A DNA stretch of 64,000 nt, taken from contig NZ_CP029397.2 of assembly GCF_001704615.3 (NCBI RefSeq), forward strand, positions 1,612,001 through 1,676,000, written 5' to 3'. The notes under the pieces are model-generated. The model searched no databases. It saw nothing but the letters and a program-made list of their open reading frames with translations, and was not told the origin of the DNA. The DNA is from Acinetobacter defluvii (GTDB lineage: Bacteria; Pseudomonadota; Gammaproteobacteria; Pseudomonadales; Moraxellaceae). Positions 36,139 through 49,605 of this stretch are shown here, piece by piece (the stretch's first letter is position 1; the number at the start of each line of letters is the position of its first letter). Made by a program: the position numbers and the translations under genes.

Positions 36139-37614
36139 ATGAATACAGCAAAGCAAAACAAAATTTATGTGGATGTTTTAATCATTGGTGCAGGACCATC
36201 AGGGCTGAGTACCTGTATCAAACTGAATGAACAAGGTATTCGCAATAGTATTATTTTAGATATGGCGAGCCGAATTGGCGGTACATGGGCATTGAATGAT
36301 TATCCTGGTCTATTCTGCGATGTACCAAGTGAAATGTACTCCTTGGGCTATGCACCGAATCCAAACTGGTCACGTACTTATGCACCACAAGCCGAAATTC
36401 GTGATTATTTAGAAGGTGTTGCGACTAAATTTAAAATTTTGGATCAGATTAAACTCAATACCGAAGTGACCGAAGCCATTTGGGATGAAAGCCAAAAAGT
36501 CTGGAATATTCAAACACGTGATGGTCAACAGTATGTCGCTAAGTTTTTTGTGCCTGCGACAGGTTTTATTGGCGAAGCGAAAATGCCAAGCTTTCCCGGT
36601 CAGGAAAAATTTAAAGGCATCATGTTTCATTCAGGAAAATGGAATCATGCACATGATTTAACAGGAGAAAAAGTCGCTGTCATCGGTAGTGGTGCGTCCG
36701 CCATTCAATTTCTACCTGCGATTCAACCCAAAGCAGGACATATTTACAGTTTTCAACGGACACCTTCATGGGTGTTGCCAAAGCCTGATTTTGCTGTACC
36801 GCAAGCGGTCAAAATTCTCTTTAAAAAATTACCGTTGCTAGAAAAAACAGTACGTCAGTCGGCATTATGGAGTTTGGAACCGTCGTTGCCTGTGTTTATG
36901 AATGAAAAATTGATGCAAAAATTGCAAGCTTTGGGCAAATTAAACATCAATATGAGCATTAAAGATGCTGATCTGCGTCAAAAACTGACACCTGATCATA
37001 CACTGGGGTGTAAACGTCCAATGTTTTCCAACAATTGGTACAGTGCTTTGGCAAAATCCAATGTCAGCGTGTTATTTCAGGGTTTATCGCACATTACTGA
37101 ACACGGTGTGGTCGGTGAAGATGGTCAGGAAATTGCAGTGGATACCATTATTTTTGGTACAGGTTATGCGGTCGCTGAACCTGCGATTTATCAAATTATT
37201 CAAGGTAAAAATCAGAAGACGCTTAGCGAAATCTGGCAACGTCAACCACGGGCTTATATGGGCATGACGATTCATGGTTTCCCCAATATGTTTATGATGC
37301 TGGGGCCAAACTCGCAGAATACAGTCGGTTCGGTGATGTGGACGTCGGAACAACAGTCGATTTATATTTCTAAAACGATTCAAAAATTGATGGATCAAGG
37401 ATTGCAACGCATTGAAGTGAAGCAATCTGTACAGGATCAATTTAACCGCAAAATTGATCAACGCTTAGTGAAAATGCCTGTGCGTCCTGATGTGTGTAAA
37501 AGTTATTATCTGGATGATGCAGGACGAAATCACATTATTTGGCCTGAGTTTGGATTTATCATTAAGCGTAAATTAAATCAGGTCAATTTAAAAGAATATA
37601 ATACATCTCACTAA
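36139..37614 (+). CDS. Flavin-containing Baeyer-Villiger monooxygenase
   Basis: This 491-residue enzyme has an FAD loop IIGAGPSGLS near residues 16-25, an NADPH loop VIGSGASAIQF near 180, and between them the BVMO fingerprint FKGIMFHSGKWNH (FxGxxxHxxxW). Known: such enzymes insert oxygen next to a ketone to make an ester or lactone using NADPH and O2. RIGGTWALNDYPGLFCDVPS is also typical. It is the last of four genes, 13 bases after the hydrolase. Substrate unknown; bulky or aliphatic ketones are plausible. Confidence 0.9.
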   Translation: MNTAKQNKIYVDVLIIGAGPSGLSTCIKLNEQGIRNSIILDMASRIGGTWALNDYPGLFCDVPSEMYSLGYAPNPNWSRTYAPQAEIRDYLEGVATKFKILDQIKLNTEVTEAIWDESQKVWNIQTRDGQQYVAKFFVPATGFIGEAKMPSFPGQEKFKGIMFHSGKWNHAHDLTGEKVAVIGSGASAIQFLPAIQPKAGHIYSFQRTPSWVLPKPDFAVPQAVKILFKKLPLLEKTVRQSALWSLEPSLPVFMNEKLMQKLQALGKLNINMSIKDADLRQKLTPDHTLGCKRPMFSNNWYSALAKSNVSVLFQGLSHITEHGVVGEDGQEIAVDTIIFGTGYAVAEPAIYQIIQGKNQKTLSEIWQRQPRAYMGMTIHGFPNMFMMLGPNSQNTVGSVMWTSEQQSIYISKTIQKLMDQGLQRIEVKQSVQDQFNRKIDQRLVKMPVRPDVCKSYYLDDAGRNHIIWPEFGFIIKRKLNQVNLKEYNTSH

Positions 37615-37721
37615 ATAAGTCTTAAAGCTCACTTTAACAAGTAAGCTTTAATTGTGAATGACCTGTTTAAATTGATTGTTTACTTTCTAACGTGAATTCG
37701 GGATAAGAAACTTGATAAAGA

Positions 37722-37779
37722 ATAGGCATTTGAGTCACAATTTAATCACGACAAAAACTGAATAACCTCAAATGCCTAT
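37722..37779. repeat. 13-bp inverted repeat covering the transposase start
   Basis: ATAGGCATTTGAG (37722-37734) and CTCAAATGCCTAT (37767-37779) are perfect arms. The right arm includes the ATG at 37772. A transcript entering from outside would fold and hide the start. Confidence 0.6.
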
Positions 37780-38011
37780 CGATACACAGCTTACAACACT
37801 TTTTTGTTTAATTGATGATTTTTGTGCTGATATTACCAATAATGTTGAACAATATAGGCTTACTTCAGGACAAGCTAAGCGATTGCGTCAAAGTAAAATC
37901 AGTGCCTCTGAAGTCCTCACTTTGTTATTGTGGTTTCATTTAACAGGGAGTCGTAATTTCAAAATTTTCAGCTTTAACTTTATATGCGTTGGTACTTGTG
38001 AATGGATATAA
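37772..38011 (+). mobile_element. IS982-family transposase fragment
   Basis: The frame of 79 residues starts MPIDTQLTTLFCLIDDFC, matching the N-terminus of IS982-family transposases, and includes RLRQSKISASEVLTLLLWFHLTGSRNFK. About 65 codons look like transposase; after that the frame becomes unrelated and stops, and the remaining three quarters of the gene is absent. It marks a decayed insertion between the monooxygenase cluster and the rRNA operon. I could not define terminal repeats. Confidence 0.8.
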
Positions 38012-38227
38012 TTCAGGAATTCAGCAGATTTTAAGACCTATTGAATTAAAATCTGCTTAAGCCAATTCACGTTTTCTACATATTTTTAAGATGATCTACC
38101 AAATAATATAAATAAAATCAACTATCTACCTAAAAACTATTAGTAATTAAATTTAAAAATCGAATATTTATAAAATAATCCTGTATATCTAAATTATTTT
38201 ATCTGCTCCCTATTCTTTTATCCCCAT
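38012..38227. other. AT-rich region between IS fragment and rRNA operon
   Basis: It holds one 11-base stem (AGCAGATTTTA at 38023-38033 with TAAAATCTGCT at 38047-38057). Nothing else is supported. Confidence 0.5.
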
Positions 38228-38264
38228 AAAAAAACACCCTCTGTCTTCTGACAGAGGGTGTTTG
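38228..38264 (-). terminator. rRNA operon terminator
   Basis: AAACACCCTCTGTC and GACAGAGGGTGTTT form a 14-base perfect stem with loop TTCT. The plus-strand A run before it is a U tract on the minus-strand transcript, just after 5S. Confidence 0.92.
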
Positions 38265-38273
38265 AATTTAAAA

Positions 38274-38388
38274 GCTGGCGATGACTTACTCTCACATGGG
38301 TAACCCCACACTACCATCAGCGCAAAGAGGTTTCACTTCTGAGTTCGGGAAGGGATCAGGTGGTTCACTCTTGCTATTGTCGCCAGCA
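38274..38388 (-). rRNA. rrf: 5S ribosomal RNA
   Basis: On the minus strand the sequence begins TGCTGGCGACAATAGC and ends GTCATCGCCAGC, the two ends pairing as helix I. The internal CCCGAACTCAGAAGTGAAAC is characteristic of 5S. The ends are set by the terminal pairing and may be off by a base or two. Confidence 0.95.
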
Positions 38389-38572
38389 AACTGTTTATGA
38401 TTAATCACTTGGTCTTAATTACGATGCTTTGTGCTTCGATGTGCCTAGCTTTGGTCAAATGAGTTATTAACAGAAATTTATTTGAGTTGGATATTTTAAC
38501 TAGCTTTTTCACTAAATCAAGTATTTTGCATTGAATTTATCGAAACATACAACTGTTTGGGTGTTGTATAGT

Positions 38573-41458
<2,886 letters not shown>

Positions 41459-41852
41459 CTATACAACCCCAAACAGTCGTTAATCCCTACAAGTAGGATT
41501 AAGACAATTTAATAAATATTCATATTTATCAAACCTACAGTTTGTTGTCTGTGCACTTAAGCACTGTACAGCTTCAATCTAAATTCATATACCAAAACGC
41601 TTGATTCAGTTTTATCGCTAGTAACTCAATTTCTTTCAAACATTCAAACATGTCACTTGCGTGTCATATTCTTATGTTTAATTGAAACGAGTATGAACAA
41701 TTTATTTCAACTCAAATATATTCTGTTAATGATTAACTACTGCCTCGTCAGCACGTAGTAAACTGTGATAAATCACAGAAATTAATCAATTCAATTTTCA
41801 TCAAATTCATTAATTTCTATAATCTATTTTAGCTCGTACTCTTGAAAGTACT
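41459..41852 (-). other. Spacer between tRNA-Ala and 23S rRNA
   Basis: A 394-base transcribed spacer. It contains the 5' arm of the 23S processing stem next to 41458; the remainder is AT-rich without genes. Confidence 0.8.
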
Positions 41853-41928
41853 TGGTGGAGACTAGGAGAGTCGAACTCCTGACCTCCTGCGTGCAAAGCA
41901 GGCGCTCTACCAACTAAGCTAAGTCCCC
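41853..41928 (-). tRNA. tRNA-Ala (anticodon TGC)
   Basis: 76 bases starting GGGGACTTAGC and ending in encoded CCA. The anticodon arm is CCTGC-TTTGCAC-GCAGG, giving TGC. The T arm contains GTTCGAC. It sits in the 16S-23S spacer. Confidence 0.97.
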
Positions 41929-42001
41929 AGCTTAAGACCAATATATCTAATTTCCTGCATTCAATACTTAAACTCTCATTCAAATATTTTGTTAGTCAGA
42001 A

Positions 42002-42078
<77 letters not shown>

Positions 42079-42137
42079 TCAGATACATCAATGAAGAACA
42101 ACTTGTTGTGGATTCTTACCAATCGTCAATCTTTCGT

Positions 42138-43677
<1,540 letters not shown>

Positions 43678-44121
43678 AATCATTTGTGCCTTTATTATAG
43701 AATAAGACACCAATTCTGGCTCATCAATTTTCTGACAAATTCTCTCAAATAAACTTCGAGTAATTTAAACCAATCAATCAATGATAATATTTCGATCAAT
43801 CAATCAGTAAAAATCCACACAAGTTGTTCTTCATATACTCTTAATGAATTATTTACCACCTCGTCAGTGATAAATAAAACGCAATAAACTTTTAACAACT
43901 TAACCCGTTAAGCTAAGTTCGTTTGCTGTATCGCGTTGGAATGCAGCGTATTCTATAGAGTTTTTAAATGAACGCAAGCCCTATTTTTATTTATTTTCAT
44001 CATCTGTGCTCTTTTTAATCACTTTTAGTAAAAAACTTCTTTTTTGTTTATTTAGTCATCACCCTTCTAAGCAAAAGTCTAATAACCTTTAAAATTAGAG
44101 CCATGTTAGAGTCGATATTAG
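43678..44121 (-). other. rRNA operon leader
   Basis: About 440 bases upstream of 16S. It contains the promoter at 43950-43977 and, at 43805-43840, the 5' arm of the 16S processing stem. An AT-rich stretch upstream of the -35 box could act as an UP element. No protein gene is present. Confidence 0.75.
43950..43977 (-). promoter_or_regulatory. rRNA operon promoter
   Basis: On the minus strand TTGCGT (43972-43977) and TAGAAT (43950-43955) are 16 bases apart, the short spacing typical of rRNA promoters, with AT-rich DNA upstream. Confidence 0.7.
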
Positions 44122-45150
44122 CTAATAATATGAACCAACTGAGTTAGCGTGTAAAAAGGCAGGGATTAAACCTGTTAATGCTGCACGAATGTCAGCTCTT
44201 TCATTAATGAGTTGATGTGAACCTTCTTCTAACATAAGTAAAGTTTGCAATCTAAACTTGTGTCGCACAAATTCAATATTATAACGCCAATCTACGGTTT
44301 GATCCTGCGCACCCTGGGCAAGCCATACAGGAATTCGGCAAGCTGGGCGATTTTCCATTTCTTGCATCCATTTCGACATTGCCAAAATCCAATCCATTCC
44401 CATCATACGAGGTTGTAATGGGTCTTTCAGTCTTACAAAACGTAAAAATTCAGGATTATGATTATTGCGTTTGAAATGACGTGGGACTTCTCGTTTAATT
44501 CGACGAATAATGCCCAAACCCACCGAATTATGCCACCATGCCGATTTTGCTGGTCGAATCAAGGGTGATAGGAGTAATACACGCTCTACAATCGGGTTTT
44601 CACGACGCTGAGCATATTCTAATAAATGATGCATCAAAATCGCCGCACCTGTACTTTGTCCAATACCTAACCACGGTTTTGGCAGTTGATTGGCATTTTT
44701 TACATATTGATAAACCGCATGTAACACTTGCTGATAATGGTCAAAGTTTTGAATATTTGCAGGTGAACCATTACTTAAACCATGTCCTGGTAAATCGTAT
44801 GTAATGACGCTAAAACCTTGTTCTAAAATTTCTCGAATAATCGGTTGATAAATACCACTATGCTCAAGATAACCATGTAATAAAAATACTGTACCTTTTA
44901 TTTTATCCATATTGGGCTGAAAAACTTGTACATGTAATTTAAAGAGCGGCATTTCCACAAAGCCCTGCCAATGGTATCCTTGCAATTGATCTAAACCATA
45001 TAAACGGCGATATGCATCAATCTCTCGCGATGCTTGATAGGGCTTGTTTAAATTTAATGCTTCTAACAGTTGTGGGGTCTGTTCTCGATTTGGAACAGGT
45101 AAATCAAGCTGCTTTAAAATCGTTGGATTTAAAAATGGAATATTTGACAT
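44122..45150 (-). CDS. Alpha/beta hydrolase (monoacylglycerol lipase-like)
   Basis: This 342-residue protein has the oxyanion stretch VFLLHGYLEHSGIYQP, the nucleophile elbow LGIGQSTGAAILMHH with Ser, and the His in EEGSHQLINER. HGYxEHSG is typical of the Hydrolase_4/monoglyceride lipase group. No signal peptide is visible. Its ATG overlaps the stop of the DUF218 gene by one base (TAATG), implying coupling. It is the last gene of a minus-strand set of four. Confidence 0.87.
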   Translation of the reverse strand: MSNIPFLNPTILKQLDLPVPNREQTPQLLEALNLNKPYQASREIDAYRRLYGLDQLQGYHWQGFVEMPLFKLHVQVFQPNMDKIKGTVFLLHGYLEHSGIYQPIIREILEQGFSVITYDLPGHGLSNGSPANIQNFDHYQQVLHAVYQYVKNANQLPKPWLGIGQSTGAAILMHHLLEYAQRRENPIVERVLLLSPLIRPAKSAWWHNSVGLGIIRRIKREVPRHFKRNNHNPEFLRFVRLKDPLQPRMMGMDWILAMSKWMQEMENRPACRIPVWLAQGAQDQTVDWRYNIEFVRHKFRLQTLLMLEEGSHQLINERADIRAALTGLIPAFLHANSVGSYY

Positions 45151-46292
45151 TATGGCACCTCACGACAACCGCTTGAACCAAATAAAACATCTCGAATGGT
45201 CGCTAATGTTTCATAGTTGGCACGACGGCTGTGATTGTAGTTTTGTTGGCTAGGTTGCCATTCTGTTAAAGGTGTAGGCATCGCTGCTTCGATTGGAATG
45301 GTTTCTATGCCATTTAAAGCAAATAATCGACGTGTCCTTGGCATATGATAACGGTCTGTTATCAACAATACTGTAGGTGCGCCTCCTTTTTTCTGTAAAA
45401 GTAGTGAGCTAAAACGAGTATTTTCACAAGTGTTCATACTTCTGTTTTCAAGGAGATTCGCATCTACACCTCGTTGTTTAAGCCATGCCTGCATATAAGG
45501 AGACTCAACGCCACTCAATACAATAGGTAATTTTGTTTTCTTTTCAACTTCTATAGTTTTTTCTAATCTTACACGAGTATAAGCATTCACAATAATATCT
45601 TTTTGATTTTTATCTAAAGTTAATCCACCGCCCAATACCACAATTGCATAGGGTTGATTGGTGCTTTTATTTTTTACATTAGTTTGACTTTGTATATTGG
45701 CAATATCTTCTTGCACTTGCGAACTTGCGAGTTGCTCATTTTGAATATCTTGCATTTCATCTTTGACTACCTCAACTGGATGTGTTTTTAGAAATTTCAG
45801 ATATTGATCCATCAAGGCTTTATTATTTTCGCTATTTAAATCCAGTAAAGCTTTGACTGTTGCGCTTTCATCAGGTTGCACATCTGAAGCTGTTTGCTCC
45901 ATCACCAAAGGAATGAGGGGTTTATCTTCATTTTCCTGTTTTTCTTTTTGCTTATCATTAATTTGCTCTTGCAGTGCCTTATATCTAAGTTGCAGTGTTG
46001 TTAAACCTTGTGCATCTTGACTGTTAATTTCCTGTTCCATCAATTTTAAATAAGCTTGGCGTGCAATCCAGAGTTTTGAGCCAGGTTCTAAGTTTTCCGA
46101 GTCTGACAATGCCGCATTTTGCTGACTCTGAGCAGCCAACTGATTTACTTCGACAGGAACAAACGTGTTAAGCAGCCTCACCATTAAATTTGAATAAAAT
46201 GGCGTATACCAAAAAACCATTAGAGCAGCCAAAAAGACGAACAGGACTGCTATCCTTCGTACTGTTTTGACCATCCAATGCTGTTTTTTCAT
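45150..46292 (-). CDS. DUF218 (YdcF/ElyC/SanA-type) membrane-anchored protein
   Basis: This 380-residue protein has one N-terminal membrane helix (residues ~10-28), a long Gln/Glu/Lys-rich periplasmic linker of about 190 residues likely to form coiled coil, and a C-terminal DUF218 domain beginning YAIVVLGGGLTL, with LPIVLSGVESPYM, ENRSMNTCENTRFS and LLITDRYHMPRTRRLF. Known relatives act in envelope and peptidoglycan precursor homeostasis. It lies next to murB, consistent with a cell-wall role. The long linker is longer than in E. coli relatives. Confidence 0.85.
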   Translation of the reverse strand: MKKQHWMVKTVRRIAVLFVFLAALMVFWYTPFYSNLMVRLLNTFVPVEVNQLAAQSQQNAALSDSENLEPGSKLWIARQAYLKLMEQEINSQDAQGLTTLQLRYKALQEQINDKQKEKQENEDKPLIPLVMEQTASDVQPDESATVKALLDLNSENNKALMDQYLKFLKTHPVEVVKDEMQDIQNEQLASSQVQEDIANIQSQTNVKNKSTNQPYAIVVLGGGLTLDKNQKDIIVNAYTRVRLEKTIEVEKKTKLPIVLSGVESPYMQAWLKQRGVDANLLENRSMNTCENTRFSSLLLQKKGGAPTVLLITDRYHMPRTRRLFALNGIETIPIEAAMPTPLTEWQPSQQNYNHSRRANYETLATIRDVLFGSSGCREVP

Positions 46293-46299
46293 GTTTTAT

Positions 46300-47334
46300 T
46301 TACCTTAGATGTGGCTCAATCAAACCCAGTTCGTTAAACAATACAGGTTCTGGCTCTAGTAAAACATTAAATTTATTGTAAACGTCTTGTTGTACTGCAC
46401 GATAAGTCGCTTGCACATCATCTAAAGTGGCATCTGTATAATTCACCAAAACCAACGCTTGTTTTTCAAACATTCCTACCTGATTTAAGCGTTTGCCTTT
46501 CCAACCAGTTTGATCAATTAACCAACCTGCTGCAATTTTAACTCGTTCATTTATTTGAGGATAATGCGGAATGTTTGGAAATTCCACTGATAATTTTAAT
46601 AATTTTGCTTGATCAATGATTGGGTTTTTAAAGAAACTCCCCACATTTGGAAAATCTTTTGGATCTGGCAGTTTACTTTGACGAATGTGAATAACTTGTT
46701 TTTGTAAATTTTCCGCAGAAAAATCATCTTGCATAGCTGCTTTTAAGTCGCCATAGTTTATTTTTAGATCAGGATGTTTTAAAAGTTTAAAAATAACAGC
46801 CACAATCACATAGCGATTTGGATCATCTTTAAAAATACTATGTCGATATGAAAAATGACATTCTTGGGCATTAATCAATTTAAACTGTTGCTGTTGGCGA
46901 TCATAAACTTCAACCGACTCAATAAACTCACCCGCCTCAACACCATAAGCACCAATATTTTGTACAGGCGCAGCACCCACTCGACCAGGAATTAACGCTA
47001 AATTTTGTAAACCATACAATTTTTGTGTGGTTGTCCATAACACAAAATCATGCCACGCTTGTCCTGCACCCACTTTTAAAGTTCGACTGCTTTCATTTTC
47101 AGATAAAAGCTCAATACCTTGAATATCCATATGCATCACCAAAGCATGAATATTCTTTGGTAGTAGTAGATTACTCCCACCTGATAAAATCAAAACATTT
47201 AATTGTTCCGAATGGGCATACGCCAAAGCATCTACCACATCTTGTGGTGAATGAATTTGCACATAATCTGAAGCAAGCACATCTAAATTCAAGGTATTAA
47301 ATGCTTTCAGTGAAACGTTTTTTTGAATGTTCAT
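46300..47334 (-). CDS. murB: MurB, UDP-N-acetylenolpyruvoylglucosamine reductase
   Basis: This 344-residue FAD enzyme starts [18 protein letters not shown] at 47334, with AAGG seven bases upstream; the frame extends to 47439 into the upstream gene without signals. It shows [14 protein letters not shown] (FAD), [14 protein letters not shown], the catalytic Ser in [11 protein letters not shown] and the terminal Glu in LLEPEPVLF. Known: it makes UDP-MurNAc for peptidoglycan with NADPH. It starts 11 bases after the upstream phosphatase gene. Confidence 0.95.
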   Translation of the reverse strand: MNIQKNVSLKAFNTLNLDVLASDYVQIHSPQDVVDALAYAHSEQLNVLILSGGSNLLLPKNIHALVMHMDIQGIELLSENESSRTLKVGAGQAWHDFVLWTTTQKLYGLQNLALIPGRVGAAPVQNIGAYGVEAGEFIESVEVYDRQQQQFKLINAQECHFSYRHSIFKDDPNRYVIVAVIFKLLKHPDLKINYGDLKAAMQDDFSAENLQKQVIHIRQSKLPDPKDFPNVGSFFKNPIIDQAKLLKLSVEFPNIPHYPQINERVKIAAGWLIDQTGWKGKRLNQVGMFEKQALVLVNYTDATLDDVQATYRAVQQDVYNKFNVLLEPEPVLFNELGLIEPHLR

Positions 47335-47344
47335 CGTCAACCTT

Positions 47345-47854
47345 TTAGTACTGCGCTTGTTTTTTAAAGTGTTCAATCCATGCTTGACTACTTGACTCAC
47401 ATTGATCAAGCACACGTTCAAAGCCCTCTGCCCCACCATAATAAGGGTCAGGTAAAGCTTGTTTTAAATACATTGGATCATGTTCACTCATTAAGGCAAT
47501 TTCAGCACGAATCTGACGACCTTGATATTCACGTTCAGTTTTATGTTTTAAATTTTGAATATTGTGTAAATTTTCTAAGTCCATCGCTAAAATTAAATCA
47601 AACTCAAAAAAATCGACCATTTGTAATTGTCTAGCCCGTAATGCAGATAAATCATATCCCCGAGCTTTGGCATGTTGTTGACTACGTTCATCAGGTGCTT
47701 TATTAGGATGATAATTACTCGTTCCTGCGGAATCGACCTGAATATTAAGTTGGTGTGTGTCACAGTATTGACGCAACACAACTTCAGCAGTTGGAGAACG
47801 ACAGATATTTCCTAAACACACACATAACACCTTGTATGGCGTTTTGGATGACAT
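47345..47854 (-). CDS. Low-molecular-weight protein-tyrosine phosphatase
   Basis: This 169-residue protein carries the P-loop [15 protein letters not shown] (CX5RS) near residues 11-25 and the acid loop [19 protein letters not shown]. Known bacterial members dephosphorylate tyrosine kinases controlling capsule and exopolysaccharide (Wzb/Ptp); no such kinase is in the window. It leads the minus-strand set with murB, the DUF218 gene and the lipase-like gene. Confidence 0.92.
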   Translation of the reverse strand: MSSKTPYKVLCVCLGNICRSPTAEVVLRQYCDTHQLNIQVDSAGTSNYHPNKAPDERSQQHAKARGYDLSALRARQLQMVDFFEFDLILAMDLENLHNIQNLKHKTEREYQGRQIRAEIALMSEHDPMYLKQALPDPYYGGAEGFERVLDQCESSSQAWIEHFKKQAQY

Positions 47855-47974
47855 AACAACCTCAATTGATCATTTCTTTTCGCTTGGCTTATGTTAAGTT
47901 ATTTACAGCATGAATCCCATAGTCAGACAAAACAATAATGTTTAATTTATGATGATAGATTAAGGATAATACAC

Positions 47975-49132
47975 ATGAGCCATTTTCAATTTCAAACAGT
48001 TGCCAATATCATCTCTGGTTTAGGCTCAATACAAGAACTTAGCACGATTTTAACAACTCAAAACTGTAAAAAAATACTTTTAGTGACTGATGCAGGCATG
48101 ATTCAACATCAGCTTCATCGTCCAATTTTAAAGATTATTGAACAACTCAAACTTGATTATGTGATTTACTCCGATGTACAAGCCGACCCTGTAGAACAGA
48201 TTATTTTAAATGCTGTCGATCTTGCCAAACGTGAACAGGTTGACAGTGTAATCGGTTTTGGTGGTGGTAGCTCAATGGACGTTGCCAAAGTCATTGCAAT
48301 TTTAGCTGAACCTCAGCAACAACAAAGCATTCAAGACCTTTATGGTGTAAATAATGCCAAAGCGCCACGCTTGCCTTTAGTTTTAATCCCAACCACCGCA
48401 GGCACAGGTTCAGAAGTCACCCCAATCTCGATCGTGACGACTGGTGAAACCACCAAAACAGGCATAGTTGCTCCGATTTTATATGCAGATGCTGCCATTT
48501 TAGATGCCAATTTCATAGTGGGTTTGCCTGCACACATCACGGCGGCAACGGGTATTGATGCGATGGTGCATGCGATTGAGGCTTATACTTCTAAAATTAA
48601 GAAAAATTTCTATGCAGATATGCTCGCCAAACAAGCGCTTAAACTGTTAAATAAAAATTTGCCTCTCGTTTTAAAAGATGGTGCAAATCTAGAAGCACGT
48701 CAAAATATGTTATTGGGTTCAATGCTCGCAGGACAAGCTTTTGCCAATGCACCAGTCGGTGCTGTACATGCTTTGGCTTATCCCCTCGGTGGACATTTCC
48801 ATTTATCGCATGGACATACCAATGCTTTGGTTTTAGTTGAAGTTTTAAAGTTTAATTCACCACATGCCAAACAGCTTTATGCGCAGCTGATGCAATGGCT
48901 TGATCCATATAGCAAAGGTAGCACGGATGGTTTGTGTGATTTATTTATTGACCACATGCAACGCCATTTAGATGAAAGCAGCTTAACCCTCAAGCTTAGC
49001 CAACTGAATGTACCTGAAAATATGCTTCAACGCTTGGCAAAGGATGCAATGTTGCAAACGCGTTTATTGCAAAACAACCCAAGAGAAATGAGCAAGCAAG
49101 ATGCTTTAGAAATTTACCAAGCCATTTATTAA
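47975..49132 (+). CDS. Iron-containing alcohol dehydrogenase, second copy
   Basis: This 385-residue group III dehydrogenase shows SVIGFGGGSSMDVAKVIA, PTTAGTGSEVTPISIV, and the metal ligands in GIDAMVHAIEAYTS and VHALAYPLGGHFHLSHGHTN. It is only moderately similar to the copy at 21.7 kb. Known substrates are primary alcohols, 1,3-propanediol or hydroxy acids. AAGGATAAT lies before the ATG. A thioesterase gene follows after 37 bases. Confidence 0.92.
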   Translation: MSHFQFQTVANIISGLGSIQELSTILTTQNCKKILLVTDAGMIQHQLHRPILKIIEQLKLDYVIYSDVQADPVEQIILNAVDLAKREQVDSVIGFGGGSSMDVAKVIAILAEPQQQQSIQDLYGVNNAKAPRLPLVLIPTTAGTGSEVTPISIVTTGETTKTGIVAPILYADAAILDANFIVGLPAHITAATGIDAMVHAIEAYTSKIKKNFYADMLAKQALKLLNKNLPLVLKDGANLEARQNMLLGSMLAGQAFANAPVGAVHALAYPLGGHFHLSHGHTNALVLVEVLKFNSPHAKQLYAQLMQWLDPYSKGSTDGLCDLFIDHMQRHLDESSLTLKLSQLNVPENMLQRLAKDAMLQTRLLQNNPREMSKQDALEIYQAIY

Positions 49133-49169
49133 GCGCTTATTTTTTATTGATTTTAATTAGACGAAAAAC

Positions 49170-49604
49170 ATGAAACCCGAAATCAAAATGCGTTCAGCCT
49201 ATTCATTTTTATTTCCCATCCAAACTCGATGGGCAGACAATGACATCTATGGGCATGTCAATAATGTCATCTATTACAGCTATTTCGATACCGCAGCCAA
49301 TGCTCTATTGATTCAAAAAACAGGCTTTAATATCCATCACTCTCCAATCATAGGCTTAGTGGTCAACTCATGTTGTAATTTCTTACAAGAGCTGACGTAT
49401 CCTGAAATTATTGAAGTGGGTGTGGCAGTTGCAAAAATTGGCAATTCCTCGCTCACTTACGACTTGGCTATTTTCAAACAAGGGCAAAACCAAGCATCTG
49501 CACAAGGCAGTTTTGTGCATGTCTTTGTTGAGCGTGAAACTAAAAAAAGCACCACCATTCCCAAAGAAATGCGAGATGCTTTACGAGCTTATTTAGTTGA
49601 ATAA
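49170..49604 (+). CDS. Acyl-CoA thioesterase, hotdog fold (4HBT type)
   Basis: This 144-residue protein contains FPIQTRWADNDIYGHVNNVI, the 4HBT/YbgC opening in which the Asp is catalytic, followed by YYSYFDTAANALL. Known: it hydrolyses acyl-CoA to free acid and CoA in the cytosol. I chose the first Met; an alternative at residue 7 is possible. It is probably co-transcribed with the dehydrogenase. The gene converges on dnaX with one base between the stops. Confidence 0.87.
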   Translation: MKPEIKMRSAYSFLFPIQTRWADNDIYGHVNNVIYYSYFDTAANALLIQKTGFNIHHSPIIGLVVNSCCNFLQELTYPEIIEVGVAVAKIGNSSLTYDLAIFKQGQNQASAQGSFVHVFVERETKKSTTIPKEMRDALRAYLVE

Positions 49605-49605
49605 A

